Origin: Meiothermus granaticius NBRC 107808
GTDB taxonomy: Bacteria > Deinococcota > Deinococci > Deinococcales > Thermaceae
DNA length: 49,834 bases
Reading direction: 5' to 3'
NCBI RefSeq assembly: GCF_003574355.1
Contig: NZ_QWLB01000026.1
Location: 1-49,834 of the forward strand
Shown one piece after another: positions 1 through 7,556 of the stretch. Position 1 is the stretch's first letter. Each line of letters begins with the position of its first letter. Position numbers and translations under genes: made by a program. Under the pieces are notes generated by a model that saw only the letters and a program-made list of their open reading frames with translations, had not been told where the DNA came from and ran no database searches.

Positions 1-115
1 GGCTTGGGCCCAGCGTAGGAACCAGCAAAGGGTCGTTATCCAGTGGCGTTTCACCGCCGCCGACGCGCGCATCAAGCTGGCCCACCTGTACCCCAGAAGG
101 AGTGGCGATGATTAA
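1..115 (+). pseudogene. C-terminal end of an IS630-type transposase, cut by the window edge
   Basis: One frame is open from base 2 to a TAA at 113-115 and gives 37 residues ending in VVIQWRFTAADARIKLAHLYP-like sequence. From memory, the stretch WRFTxxDARIKLxxLYP is typical of the last residues of IS630-family DDE transposases. Only the C-terminus lies in the window, so it cannot be said whether the full element is intact. No terminal inverted repeat or target duplication could be recognised downstream. It marks a mobile-element boundary on the left side of the window. Confidence 0.6.
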
Positions 116-242
116 CTTACCAGAGCACTAGAGCCATGAAACGCTACCTGGGACGGTAGCGCACCTGTCCTACCGCCAGGGCTGCCCCAAGCGCACTTGG
201 CGGCCTGGGCTGGACGGAAGACCTGGCAAGCTGGAAAGGGGA

Positions 243-254
243 TACCATAGGGGC
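243..254 (+). promoter_or_regulatory. Leaderless-type -10 box of the small basic protein gene
   Basis: TACCAT at 243-248 is followed by 6 bases and then the ATG at 255. This is the same TANNNT-to-start spacing seen at many genes here. No convincing -35 was found. Confidence 0.4.
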
Positions 255-434
255 ATGAAGCGTGGGAACCGCGAAAGCCCCAAACAAAAAACTTACGGCC
301 CTGACCCAACCTCATGGGCAGATGATTTCATTGTTCTCGAGCCTGCTAACCCCAAGAAACGACCATTCCCCCCACAAGTCAAGCTTAAGGGTAAGAAAAG
401 CTCCCTCGAGCACGTCCAAGAGCAGCGCAGGTGA
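255..434 (+). CDS. Small basic protein, 59 residues, function unknown
   Basis: An uninterrupted frame runs from ATG at 255 to TGA at 432-434. The product is very rich in Lys, Arg and Pro, with one more acidic and hydrophobic stretch (WADDFIVLEP) near residues 21-30. No signal peptide or membrane segment is visible and no family is recognised. Support for a real gene comes from the TACCAT box exactly 6 bases before the ATG, use of the local CTCGAG codon pair twice, and its place in an otherwise empty stretch between the transposase end and the DUF420 gene. Its charge would suit binding to nucleic acid or ribosomes, but that is only inference. It could also be cargo or debris of the neighbouring insertion element. 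Confidence 0.5.
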   Translation: MKRGNRESPKQKTYGPDPTSWADDFIVLEPANPKKRPFPPQVKLKGKKSSLEHVQEQRR

Positions 435-444
435 ACGGATCATC

Positions 445-471
445 TTGGGTACGGGCCAGATTCATACCCAA
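445..471. terminator. Possible bidirectional terminator between convergent genes
   Basis: TTGGGTA (445-451) and TACCCAA (465-471) form a 7-base-pair stem with a 13-base loop, with a T-rich stretch on the plus side. It lies between the small plus-strand gene and the minus-strand DUF420 gene. The stem is short, so the call is weak. Confidence 0.3.
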
Positions 472-509
472 ATTTGCCTTACAGCCTTCAACCGAGCCGG
501 GTTGGGGCG

Positions 510-947
510 TTAAAAGCGAATGCTCCCAGTGCTCTCGCCATAGCGGCGCAGCACCAAATCAATGACCCATCCGGTGGCGGCCACATAGAGCCAAATGGGT
601 ACCGTCCAGCGAGCCCAGGGCTTGTGGATGTTAAAGCGACCTTTGACCGCATTGTAGATGAGCCAGATCACCAGCGGGCCATTAATTGCAGCCAACAGGG
701 TATGGCTGATGAGCAGAGCATAATAGGCTCCGCGCCACTCCTCCGGCCCCACGTAGCGGGTGGTTCCGTAAAGGCCCCACTTGAGCAGGTAAAACACCAG
801 AAATAACGCCGCCAGAGCGGTCGCGGTGAGCATGATCCGGGGATGCCATACGCGGTCGCCCCGGCGAATGAAGATGACCCCGATGATGACCGCAATTCCT
901 GAAAGCGCGATGAGTGCAGCCGCGATGTCGCCCAAGGTTTGCCCCAT
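510..947 (-). CDS. DUF420 family membrane protein (CtaM/YozB-like)
   Basis: The 145-residue protein has four hydrophobic segments (about residues 8-26, 38-59, 76-97 and 115-132) and the His-containing loop layout of DUF420. In Staphylococcus the DUF420 protein CtaM is needed to make active heme A oxidases, so a role in terminal-oxidase assembly is plausible in an organism that also carries the ba3 oxidase at 14325-16611. The gene lies 58 bases downstream of the TPR-like gene on the same strand. A GGAGGG sequence lies about 11 bases before the ATG, so the two may be cotranscribed. Family assignment rests on length, topology and the WxPRIMLTA-type motif and is fairly firm. The function is inferred. 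Confidence 0.7.
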   Translation of the reverse strand: MGQTLGDIAAALIALSGIAVIIGVIFIRRGDRVWHPRIMLTATALAALFLVFYLLKWGLYGTTRYVGPEEWRGAYYALLISHTLLAAINGPLVIWLIYNAVKGRFNIHKPWARWTVPIWLYVAATGWVIDLVLRRYGESTGSIRF

Positions 948-1005
948 ACCCTAATAGCTCCCTCCAATCCCCGAGACTACAGCAGCCTTTCGGGACATTT
1001 ATCCC

Positions 1006-1299
1006 TTAAAACTCCTCGCCCAACTTCTCGGCCAGGCGACGCACCCGCTCTTCTCTCGAGGTGCGGGCATAGCTATACCCCAGCAAGTAAGCGCGTTCGG
1101 CCTCGCGCTTTTGTCCGATCTTGCGTTGTACCTGAGCCAGCCGGAGATAAGCCAGAGCCATCATTCCATCGCGTTCCTTGCCCGGTGCGACCGCCTCGAG
1201 GAGCGCAATGGCTTCTTGAAACCCACGGGTGGCCTGCTCCGGGGGGAGGTCTCGAGAGTCGCGGATCAGGATGGCGGCTTGGTCGAGCAGGCGTTGCAC
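1006..1299 (-). CDS. TPR-like small helical protein
   Basis: The 97-residue protein is predicted wholly helical, with two to three repeats of the tetratricopeptide type (for example MALAYLRLAQVQRKIGQKREAERAYLLGYSYA at about 47-78, broken here only for description). There is no signal peptide or membrane segment, so a cytoplasmic protein-binding role is likely. It starts with GTG at 1299, placed exactly 7 bases after a TATACT box, which points to a leaderless transcript. It is divergent from csaA with only 64 bases between the two start codons. The partner is unknown. Confidence 0.6.
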   Translation of the reverse strand: MQRLLDQAAILIRDSRDLPPEQATRGFQEAIALLEAVAPGKERDGMMALAYLRLAQVQRKIGQKREAERAYLLGYSYARTSREERVRRLAEKLGEEF

Positions 1300-1306
1300 A
1301 AAGGCC

Positions 1307-1312
1307 AGTATA
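1307..1312 (-). promoter_or_regulatory. TATACT -10 box of the TPR-like gene
   Basis: On the minus strand TATACT is followed by GGCCTTT and then the GTG start at 1299, which is leaderless spacing of 7 bases. Confidence 0.55.
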
Positions 1313-1327
1313 TCGGCCCGATGATTC

Positions 1328-1356
1328 TTGTGGACCTTCTACAGGATAGGGATAAT
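1328..1356 (+). promoter_or_regulatory. csaA promoter
   Basis: TTGTGG (1328-1333), a 17-base spacer and GATAAT (1351-1356) stand 7 bases before the GTG at 1364. The TTG at 1328 also opens the longest reading frame of csaA, but it is better read as the -35 element than as a start codon. Confidence 0.55.
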
Positions 1357-1363
1357 CGAGAAC

Positions 1364-1693
1364 GTGACGCCTTTGGAAGCCTTTGAACTGCTGGATCTGC
1401 GGGTGGGGAGGGTGCTGCGGGCTGAGCCCAACCCCAAGGCCCGTAAGCCAGCCTATAAGCTCTGGCTGGATCTGGGGCCTTTGGGACTGCGCCAGAGCAG
1501 CGCCCAGCTTACCGAGCTGTATACCCCTGAAGCCCTGGTGGGGCGGTTGGTGGTTTGCGCGGTCAACCTGGGGGAGCGCAACATCGCCGGGTTCACCTCG
1601 CAGGTGCTGGTGCTGGGCCTTCCCGACCAGGAAGGGCGGGTGGTTTTGCTCTCGGTGGAGCGGGAGGTGCCCCTAGGCGGACGGGTGTATTAG
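1364..1693 (+). CDS. csaA: CsaA-like tRNA-binding-domain protein
   Basis: The start GTG at 1364 gives 109 residues beginning MTPLEAFELLDLRVGRV, the usual beginning and length of CsaA. The body is a single OB-fold of the Trbp111/EMAP type, with the family signatures LDLRVGRV near the N-terminus, YKLWLDLG, and RLVVCAVNLGERNIAGFTSQVLVLG in the C-terminal half. CsaA proteins are homodimers described as secretion-related chaperones and as binding tRNA-like or peptide ligands. The gene appears to be leaderless. The CBS-pair gene follows after 63 bases on the same strand. A longer frame reaches back to a TTG at 1328, but its extra residues do not fit the family. Confidence 0.85.
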   Translation: MTPLEAFELLDLRVGRVLRAEPNPKARKPAYKLWLDLGPLGLRQSSAQLTELYTPEALVGRLVVCAVNLGERNIAGFTSQVLVLGLPDQEGRVVLLSVEREVPLGGRVY

Positions 1694-1756
1694 GGAGACA
1701 TTTGCCTCTGGTTGGCCGGCGGGCAGAGGGTTACCCTCCAGTTTGAGGTGGTGCCT

Positions 1757-2218
1757 ATGACGGTTCGAGAGTACATGACGCCCAATCCGGTCACCGTCTC
1801 CCCCCAGACCCCGGTTTCCGAAGCGGCAGAGCGGATGAAGCGGGGGCAGTTCCGCCGCCTTCCGGTGATGCAGGGGGATGAGTTGGTGGGTATCGTGACC
1901 GACCGCGACCTCAAAGAGGCCATGCCTTCCGATGCCACCGCCCTTTCGATTTGGGAGATCGGTTATCTGATTGCCCGGCTCACCGTAGGAGAGATCATGA
2001 CCAAGCAGCCGCTCACGGTAGTGGATACCCTGCCGCTCCAGGCTGCGGCCAAAATTCTGCTCGAGGCCAAGGTGGGCGGCTTGCCGGTGATGCACGGGGG
2101 TAAGCTGGTAGGGGTGATCACGGTTACCGATGTGCTGCGGGCATTTCTCGAGCGTGAAGCCGAACTGCTGGTAGGGGCCGAGGAAACTAGCGCCGAAGCG
2201 TCCGCGGGGCCTCGATAA
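1757..2218 (+). CDS. CBS domain pair protein (AcuB-like)
   Basis: The 153-residue protein is made of two tandem CBS domains. The first starts MTVREYMTPNPVTVSP and holds GIVTDRDLKEA. The second starts LTVGEIMTKQPLTVVD and holds GVITVTDVLRAFL. Such stand-alone pairs bind adenine nucleotides and act as regulatory modules, and in Bacillus the AcuB protein belongs here. The start at 1757 is chosen because a GAGGTGG ribosome-binding site lies 6 bases upstream and the longer frame adds a sequence unlike the family. The last 32 bases overlap the end of the convergent PolX gene. The partner protein is unknown. Confidence 0.75.
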   Translation: MTVREYMTPNPVTVSPQTPVSEAAERMKRGQFRRLPVMQGDELVGIVTDRDLKEAMPSDATALSIWEIGYLIARLTVGEIMTKQPLTVVDTLPLQAAAKILLEAKVGGLPVMHGGKLVGVITVTDVLRAFLEREAELLVGAEETSAEASAGPR

Positions 2219-3803
2219 GCTGTTCCGCGCTCCAGGTGTTGGCGATCTGGGCTGGCCGCAGGCCGCCCTTGTTGGCGAACAAAAGGCCATAGTGGATGTC
2301 GGCCAGCCCCCCTACGCTGTGGGCATCGGGGCCCAGCGAGAAGTGCAGCCGGTCGCGCCACTGCAAGAGCAATCGCCAATCAAGATCAAGGCGGTAGGGG
2401 TTGCAGTTAAACTCCACGAGTTTGCCCTGCCGAGCGGCCTGCTCGAGGATGGCTTCCCAGTCGGCATCGACCCCTTTGCGCCGCAGCAATAAGCGCCCGC
2501 TGGGATGACCCAGGATGGTCAGATAGGGGTTTTCCAGCGCCCGTAGGAAGCGCTCGGTCTGGTCTTGGCGGGAGAGGTTGAAGCCGGAGTGCAGGCTGCC
2601 GATGATCACCTCGAAGCGGGCCAGCACCTCCGGGGGGTAGTCGAGCGAGCCGTCGGGGAGGATGTCTGACTCAATGCCCTTGAGAATGCGAAAAGGGGCC
2701 AGCTCGGCGTTGAGCGCGTCTACCTCAGCCCATTGGCGCTCGAGGTCAGAGAGCTTCAGCCCACCGGCATAGGCTGCGGTTTGGGAATGGTCGGAGAGCA
2801 CCATGTAGGCGTACCCGGCAGCGATGGCCGCCTCGGCCATCTCCCGCAGGGTGCCGCTGGCGTCGGAGTAGGTGGTGTGCAGGTGAATGAGCCCGCGCAA
2901 CTGCTCAGGCCGTAAGCCCTCCTCCGGGGGGTTCAGGCCGATATGCTCGGGCTCGCGCCAGTAGGGGGGCACATAGGGAGCCCCAGCCGCGGCAAACACC
3001 GCGTCCTCGCTGCGCTGCGCGGCCAGGGGATACCCGCCGGCCAACAGCCAGGGGCTCGAGCCGGTCGCCTGAAACAACACTGTACCGAAGTTTTCCGCGC
3101 TGGCACAAAAGACCCGCAGCGGCAACCCCTCTAACTGGCCTAGAACCCGGTCTGGCTCGAGCTTTTGGGCGTGCTCCCCGATCGCGGCAGCGACCTGCTG
3201 GGGACTGGCCAGGGCGACCATATCCAAGTTCCCCACCGTTTCTAACCCGCGCCGCACGCTTCCAGCCAGCTCCGCCCGAATTCCAGCCCGGGTCAGGTCC
3301 TCCAGCAGCAGTTTGCCCGCGGCAACCCCTACGGGCAACAAAACCCGGCGCAGGTTGCTCAAGGCGAAGCGAGCCGCCTCCAGCAGGCTGGCCTCGCTCT
3401 TGGCCCCGAAGCTGGGCAGACTGCGAATCTTGCCCTCCTCGGCCCAGCGAATTACCTCCTCGAGGCTGTCCATCCCATGTTCCCACAGCGCCCGGATGCG
3501 CTTGGGGCCCAGCCCCTGTACCCGAAATAGCTCGAGCACCCCTGGGGGGATCTGGGCCTCGAGCTCGCCCAGGTAGGCAAACTCCCCGGTTTGGACGATC
3601 TCGGTTAAAACCGGGGCCAACCCCGGGCCAACCCCCGGCACCCCCCGAAAACCGTTGGCTGCGAGCTCGTCTAGGCTTTGCTCTATGCGCTCGAGGTTGC
3701 GTGCGGCTTTACGGTAGGCCCCCGCCCGAAACTCCCCCTCCCCAAGCACCTCCATCAAATCGGCGGCGTACTCCAGCAGCCCGGCCAGCTCTTTGCGCTC
3801 CAT
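2187..3803 (-). CDS. polX: PolX-family protein with degenerate polymerase site and intact PHP domain
   Basis: At 538 residues it has the bacterial PolX order: an 8-kDa helical region with HhH motifs (GVPGVGPGLAPVL about 54-66, GLGPKRIRALWEHG about 97-110), fingers, palm, and a C-terminal PHP domain from about residue 305. The PHP ligands are present (HLHTTYSD, SDHS, GSLHSG, GHPSGR, GPDAHS), so a Mn/Zn-dependent 3'-5' exonuclease or AP-site activity is likely. The palm is damaged: the first catalytic Asp of the ETVGDLD motif is Asn192 (ETVGNLD), the third Asp of VDLRV is Pro228 (LPLRV), and the K-x-HN nucleotide-binding motif is lost. DNA synthesis is therefore unlikely. It may act in base excision repair as a nuclease. 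Confidence 0.88.
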   Translation of the reverse strand: MERKELAGLLEYAADLMEVLGEGEFRAGAYRKAARNLERIEQSLDELAANGFRGVPGVGPGLAPVLTEIVQTGEFAYLGELEAQIPPGVLELFRVQGLGPKRIRALWEHGMDSLEEVIRWAEEGKIRSLPSFGAKSEASLLEAARFALSNLRRVLLPVGVAAGKLLLEDLTRAGIRAELAGSVRRGLETVGNLDMVALASPQQVAAAIGEHAQKLEPDRVLGQLEGLPLRVFCASAENFGTVLFQATGSSPWLLAGGYPLAAQRSEDAVFAAAGAPYVPPYWREPEHIGLNPPEEGLRPEQLRGLIHLHTTYSDASGTLREMAEAAIAAGYAYMVLSDHSQTAAYAGGLKLSDLERQWAEVDALNAELAPFRILKGIESDILPDGSLDYPPEVLARFEVIIGSLHSGFNLSRQDQTERFLRALENPYLTILGHPSGRLLLRRKGVDADWEAILEQAARQGKLVEFNCNPYRLDLDWRLLLQWRDRLHFSLGPDAHSVGGLADIHYGLLFANKGGLRPAQIANTWSAEQLIEAPRTLRR

Positions 3804-3809
3804 AGGGAT

Positions 3810-3815
3810 AGCCTA
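3810..3815 (-). promoter_or_regulatory. TAGGCT -10 box of polX
   Basis: TAGGCT on the minus strand is followed by ATCCCT and the ATG at 3803. The 6-base distance indicates a leaderless transcript. Confidence 0.5.
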
Positions 3816-3847
3816 AAGTCAAACCCCCAAACCTTGAAGGCGTGGGG

Positions 3848-4636
3848 CTAAAGCGGATAGGCTATGGCGTTCCCTGCGCGAAAAACCACCGCTTCGGTAT
3901 AGCCGGCGGCTTTGAGCAGGGCGGCCGCCTCGGCGAAGCGATGGCCCACCTCCTCGGGGTGATGCGCGTCTGAGCCCAAGACCACAGGGATTCCCAGCGC
4001 ATGGGCTCGAGCCAACAGGGCTGGGCTTGGGTAAAGCTCGCCGATGGGTTTACGCCAGCCAGCCGTGTTCACGTCGAGCGCCAGCCCCTCTCCGGCGATG
4101 ATCTGTAGGGCCTCTTCGGCCAGATCCAGATAGCCCTCTGCCGGCAGGTGACCGAACTTTTTGGGTAGGTCCAGATGCCCGATGCTGTGGAATAGCCCGC
4201 TCCGGGCGGCCTGGCCGATCAGTCCAAAATACTCGGCATAAACCTCGCGCAGCTCGCGGGCCTCGAACTCGGCTGCAAACGCTGGGTTATCGAAGGGCCA
4301 GGCCCCGATATAGTGCACCGAGCCGATCACGTAGTCATAGGGATAGCCGGCAATCAGCCTGCGGACATAGGATTCAGTGCCGGGATGAAAATCGGCCTCG
4401 AGCCCGATCCCCACGTAGAACCCCCCGGCTTTGGCCCGGGTCTGCTCGAGCAGGGCCTGATACAGGGGCAGTTCCTCGCGGCGCATTCGCACCTCGGGGT
4501 CAAACCAGTCAGGCATGGGGCTATGGTCGGTGATGACGATGCCCTGGAGGCCGCGCTCCTGTGCGGCGTTCAGGTAGTCCTGGGGGGCTCCAACCGCGTG
4601 GCGACACAGGGGGGTATGCATGTGGGAGTCGTACAT
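3848..4636 (-). CDS. hisK: Histidinol-phosphatase of the HisJ/HisK PHP family
   Basis: The 262-residue PHP protein begins MYDSHMHTPLCRHA. Metal ligands are visible at His5, His7, His13, Asp37-His38 (ITDHSPMP), the GLEADFH motif, GSVHYIG, and the closing LGSDAHHPEEVG. Thermus thermophilus has a characterised histidinol-phosphate phosphatase of this type, which removes phosphate from L-histidinol phosphate in histidine synthesis. The gene sits between truA and polX, the latter also a PHP protein, on the same strand. A GGAG sequence lies 5 bases before the ATG and a TAGCCT box 9 bases before it, so it could have its own start. A different phosphoester substrate cannot be excluded. Confidence 0.82.
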   Translation of the reverse strand: MYDSHMHTPLCRHAVGAPQDYLNAAQERGLQGIVITDHSPMPDWFDPEVRMRREELPLYQALLEQTRAKAGGFYVGIGLEADFHPGTESYVRRLIAGYPYDYVIGSVHYIGAWPFDNPAFAAEFEARELREVYAEYFGLIGQAARSGLFHSIGHLDLPKKFGHLPAEGYLDLAEEALQIIAGEGLALDVNTAGWRKPIGELYPSPALLARAHALGIPVVLGSDAHHPEEVGHRFAEAAALLKAAGYTEAVVFRAGNAIAYPL

Positions 4637-4692
4637 CCTGGCTCCAGGCTAAGGGTTCGGGGCCCAAGGCTCAACCCTGATTCCCGGCTCGG

Positions 4693-5454
4693 CTAATGCT
4701 TCCCGTAGGGCTCGTAGCCCGCCCGCACAAAATACAACCCTTGCGGAGGGGCGGTAGGCCCGGCCTGGCTACGGTTTCCGCTGTGAAGCAGGGCGGCGAT
4801 GCTGCTGGAATCCCGCTTGCCCAGCCCAACCTCGACCAAGGTCCCGACCATGCTGCGCACCTGCCCGCGCACGAACCCCGAGCCGATAAACTCCATCCAG
4901 ATTTCGCGTCCGGAGTCGGTAGGGCGCACCTCGAGGTGCGCTCGGTAAACCTCACGTAGGGTGCTGCGTTCTTCCTTGATGGCAAACGCCCCGAAGTCGT
5001 GCAGGCCCACCAAATCTTCCAAGGCATGGCGCATGGGCACCAGGTTGAGCGCCTGGGGGATCCACCAAACCCGGTTGCGCTCCAGGGCCGGGGGAAAGGT
5101 GCGCTGGAGGATGCGGTAGCGGTACTCCCGCCAAAAGCAGCTTTTGCGGGCATGGAACCCTGGGTCAACCTCCTCGGCCGACAGCGCCCGCAGGTCAGGG
5201 GGCAGGAGGCCGTTGAGGGCGAAGGGAATTTTGGCGGCGGGGATCGGGTCTTGGGTATCGTAGTGAACGGGCATGGCCAGGGCGTGAACCCCGGTATCGG
5301 TGCGTCCGCAGGCCACGATTTTGGGCAGAGCCCCCGGAATCTGCGCCAGGGCGGCCTCGAGCTCCCCCTGCACGGTGCGCTCTCCCTGGGCCTGGGTTTG
5401 TAGGCCTGCGAAATGGGTCCCGTCAAATTCAATCGTGAGCTTGATGCGTCGCAT
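4693..5454 (-). CDS. truA: tRNA pseudouridine synthase A
   Basis: The 253-residue protein matches TruA throughout: N-terminal IEFDGTHFAGLQ, the catalytic loop CGRTDTGVHA with nucleophile Asp53, SCFWREYRYRI, GLHDFGAF, and the C-terminal FVRGQVRSMVGTLVEVGLG helix region. TruA makes pseudouridine at positions 38-40 of the tRNA anticodon arm. No clear ribosome-binding site or -10 box stands before the ATG at 5454, and an alternative nearby start was not found. hisK follows after 56 bases on the same strand, so the two may form a short operon. Confidence 0.95.
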   Translation of the reverse strand: MRRIKLTIEFDGTHFAGLQTQAQGERTVQGELEAALAQIPGALPKIVACGRTDTGVHALAMPVHYDTQDPIPAAKIPFALNGLLPPDLRALSAEEVDPGFHARKSCFWREYRYRILQRTFPPALERNRVWWIPQALNLVPMRHALEDLVGLHDFGAFAIKEERSTLREVYRAHLEVRPTDSGREIWMEFIGSGFVRGQVRSMVGTLVEVGLGKRDSSSIAALLHSGNRSQAGPTAPPQGLYFVRAGYEPYGKH

Positions 5455-5544
5455 GGTGGGGCTGAGGGTCGGAGCGGGGCCGATCTGTCCGCGAACGGTT
5501 CTAGGCCGAAAAGCCGGTTGGAACCTAGCCTACCAGGAAACAAG

Positions 5545-5568
5545 ACCAGGGCCGATACCGGCCCTGGT
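5545..5568 (-). terminator. Terminator after the nitroreductase gene
   Basis: ACCAGGGCCG and CGGCCCTGGT form a perfect 10-base-pair stem with a 4-base loop. On the minus strand it is followed by CTTGTTT, and it lies 29 bases after the stop codon of the nitroreductase. Confidence 0.75.
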
Positions 5569-5596
5569 TCAGGCTATCAAATGCGGCTGGAGGTGC

Positions 5597-6187
5597 CTAG
5601 GGGTTTCCCCAGTGCCACACCACCTTTTGCCGCCAGTCCCCTCGAGCCCCCTTGGGCCAAGGAACCGCTGGACGCCCCACATAGACGAAGCCCAGCAGCT
5701 TGGTGGGGGGTTCCCAGCCCACGAAGCGGGCGGTGTTGGGGTGGGTCACCGGCATCCCCGAGGCCCAGAAAGCGCTCAGGCCCAGGCTTGCCGCCACCAA
5801 CTGGGCTCCATATACCGCGGCCCCCACCGCCGCCACCTCTTCCCACTCCGGATGCCGCCCCCCGGGCTGCATTCCGATGGCAATCCATACCGGGGCCAGC
5901 CAGACCCGCTTGCGCTGCTCCTCTTCGGCCTGGGGATTGTACTTTTCCTTTGCGACCCCCAGCCGATAGGACCGGGCGAAGGTTTCGCCCAGCGCCTTGC
6001 GGGAATCCTCGGCATACACCGCGAAACGCCAGGGCTCGCTGGCGCCATGATTGGGGGCCCAGTTGGCCGCCTCGAGCATCTGTTCGATCTGCTCCCGGGG
6101 GATGGGATCGGGCTTAAGCAAGCTCTGTTTAAGGCTGCGGCGATGAGCAATGAGGCTGAGCAGTTCTGGAGTCGAGCAGGTGAGCAT
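5597..6187 (-). CDS. Nitroreductase-family flavoprotein
   Basis: The 196-residue protein carries the NfsA/BluB-like features: IAHRRSLKQ near the N-terminus for FMN phosphate contact, ANWAPNHGASEPWRF around residues 40-55, and the C-terminal LLGFVYVGRPAVPWPKG. These enzymes are FMN-dependent NAD(P)H oxidoreductases acting on nitro compounds, quinones or related acceptors; the physiological substrate is not given by sequence. The start at 6187 is chosen because GGAGG lies 4 bases upstream, whereas the longer frame adds 37 residues without family resemblance. A 29-base inverted repeat in the 5' region may be an operator. A strong terminator follows. Confidence 0.82.
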   Translation of the reverse strand: MLTCSTPELLSLIAHRRSLKQSLLKPDPIPREQIEQMLEAANWAPNHGASEPWRFAVYAEDSRKALGETFARSYRLGVAKEKYNPQAEEEQRKRVWLAPVWIAIGMQPGGRHPEWEEVAAVGAAVYGAQLVAASLGLSAFWASGMPVTHPNTARFVGWEPPTKLLGFVYVGRPAVPWPKGARGDWRQKVVWHWGNP

Positions 6188-6217
6188 GGAGCCTCCGCAA
6201 GATAGAGGGGATGGATT

Positions 6218-6246
6218 GGGCTCAAACCCGGGGTTTCTTTGAGCCC
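6218..6246. promoter_or_regulatory. Inverted repeat upstream of the nitroreductase gene
   Basis: GGGCTCAAA (6218-6226) and TTTGAGCCC (6238-6246) are perfect 9-base arms separated by 11 bases, about 31 bases upstream of the ATG at 6187. There is no T-run, so an operator or a 5'UTR hairpin is more likely than a terminator. Confidence 0.4.
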
Positions 6247-6348
6247 TAGTGGCTGCCGACGACCACGGCCAGAGCAGCCAACCCGTCCACTCTAGCATGG
6301 GGACGGCACTCCATAGGAGATTCTCAACCGCCGCGCAGCAAGGCTGGT

Positions 6349-7521
6349 TTAGACCACACCCAGCGGCTTAAACTCCTGCCCCAGCACCTGTTTGGCATCC
6401 GCCTGAATCCAGCCCAGCGCGGCGCTGTAGACGTTCCTAAAATCGGTCTGGTATCTGAGGTCGCCGTCATCAAGATCCTCGAGGTTCGGCTCCCCCCCAT
6501 ACATTCCGCCTTTGATCCCGCCCCCCAGCACCAGCATCAGCCCACCTTTGCCGTGATCGGTGCCGTGCGAGGCGTTCTCCTGGACCCGCCGCCCAAACTC
6601 GCTGAAGGCCAGGATCAGCACGTCTTTGTCGCGGCCTATTGCCTTCATGTCCGCCCGGAAGGCACTCAGGGCTTGGCTCAGATACCCCAACAGCTCCCCC
6701 TGACGGGGCAACTGGGCCGCGTGGGTGTCCCAGCCCCCTACGGTGGTGTAATACACCGAGGAGCCCAGACCCCCTGCGATCATCCGGGCCACATCGGCCA
6801 AGTTTTTGCCAAAGGGGTGGTTGGGATACTGGGCCTTGGTGCTGTAGGTCCGGATCTGACCGATTTTATCCAGGGCCCCGCGCAGGCTGAGCATGGCCTG
6901 GCGCACCTCTTCAGCCTGGCCTTGGCGTTGGGTGTGCATCTCGGCTTCGAGCGCGGCCTCGAGGGGTTTGGGCATTCGCAGGGTAAAGCCATCCACGCTG
7001 CTGACGGCTGGGGCGCTGCGCTCATGGCCCTGCAGGGCTTGGGGGGTGGCCCCGCCTATAAAGGTGTCACAGAAAGGATCGTCTTGGCCGTCGCCCCAGC
7101 GTCCCAACCAACCGGTTCGCTCACGGCGGGTGGGATCCGCGGTGTGCCAGATGGAGGTGGAGATGAAGTGGCTGCGGTTGGGGTTGGGGTAGCCGACCTG
7201 GGGGATCAGGGCTAATTCCCCAGCGTCCCACATGGCCATTAGGGGGCGAAGCTGGGGATGGAGCCCCAGCCGGGCCCCGTTTTGCCCCAAATCCAGCACC
7301 TGCTCGCGTGAAATGGCGATGCTGGGTCGATTGCGATAGTAGAGGTCATTGCGGAAGGGGATGAGGGTGTTGAGCTGGTCATTTCCGCCAAACAGATTGA
7401 CCACCACCAGGATTTTCTCCCTGGACTGAGCGGCTAGGGCCGTGCGGGAGAGCAGCGAGGGGGCCGCTTGTCCTAGGGCCAGGGTGAGCAGGGATTTTTT
7501 GATGAAGTCGCGTCGGTCCAT
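6349..7521 (-). CDS. DUF1501 exported protein
   Basis: The start at 7521 gives 390 residues beginning MDRRDFIKKSLLTLALG, a twin-arginine export signal, with GGAGA 6 bases before the ATG. The longer frame has no signal peptide and is rejected. DUF1501 proteins resemble the sulfatase/alkaline phosphatase fold; visible conserved blocks are VVNLFGGNDQLNTLIP, the GGWDTHAAQ motif, and LAFSEFGRRVQENASHGTDHGKGG near the end. The protein is expected outside the membrane, folded with cofactor before export. It follows the DUF1800 gene by 35 bases, the usual order for this pair. The biochemical function of the pair is not known. Confidence 0.88.
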   Translation of the reverse strand: MDRRDFIKKSLLTLALGQAAPSLLSRTALAAQSREKILVVVNLFGGNDQLNTLIPFRNDLYYRNRPSIAISREQVLDLGQNGARLGLHPQLRPLMAMWDAGELALIPQVGYPNPNRSHFISTSIWHTADPTRRERTGWLGRWGDGQDDPFCDTFIGGATPQALQGHERSAPAVSSVDGFTLRMPKPLEAALEAEMHTQRQGQAEEVRQAMLSLRGALDKIGQIRTYSTKAQYPNHPFGKNLADVARMIAGGLGSSVYYTTVGGWDTHAAQLPRQGELLGYLSQALSAFRADMKAIGRDKDVLILAFSEFGRRVQENASHGTDHGKGGLMLVLGGGIKGGMYGGEPNLEDLDDGDLRYQTDFRNVYSAALGWIQADAKQVLGQEFKPLGVV

Positions 7522-7556
7522 GGAATTCTCCAAACTTTGCCTTGGGGCTCGAGCCC

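Noticed and set aside
1673-2290. A 205-codon open frame on the minus strand
   Set aside because: It is antisense to the clear CBS-pair gene and part of polX, its composition is His/Arg/Gly-rich as expected for a shadow frame, and it has no family resemblance.
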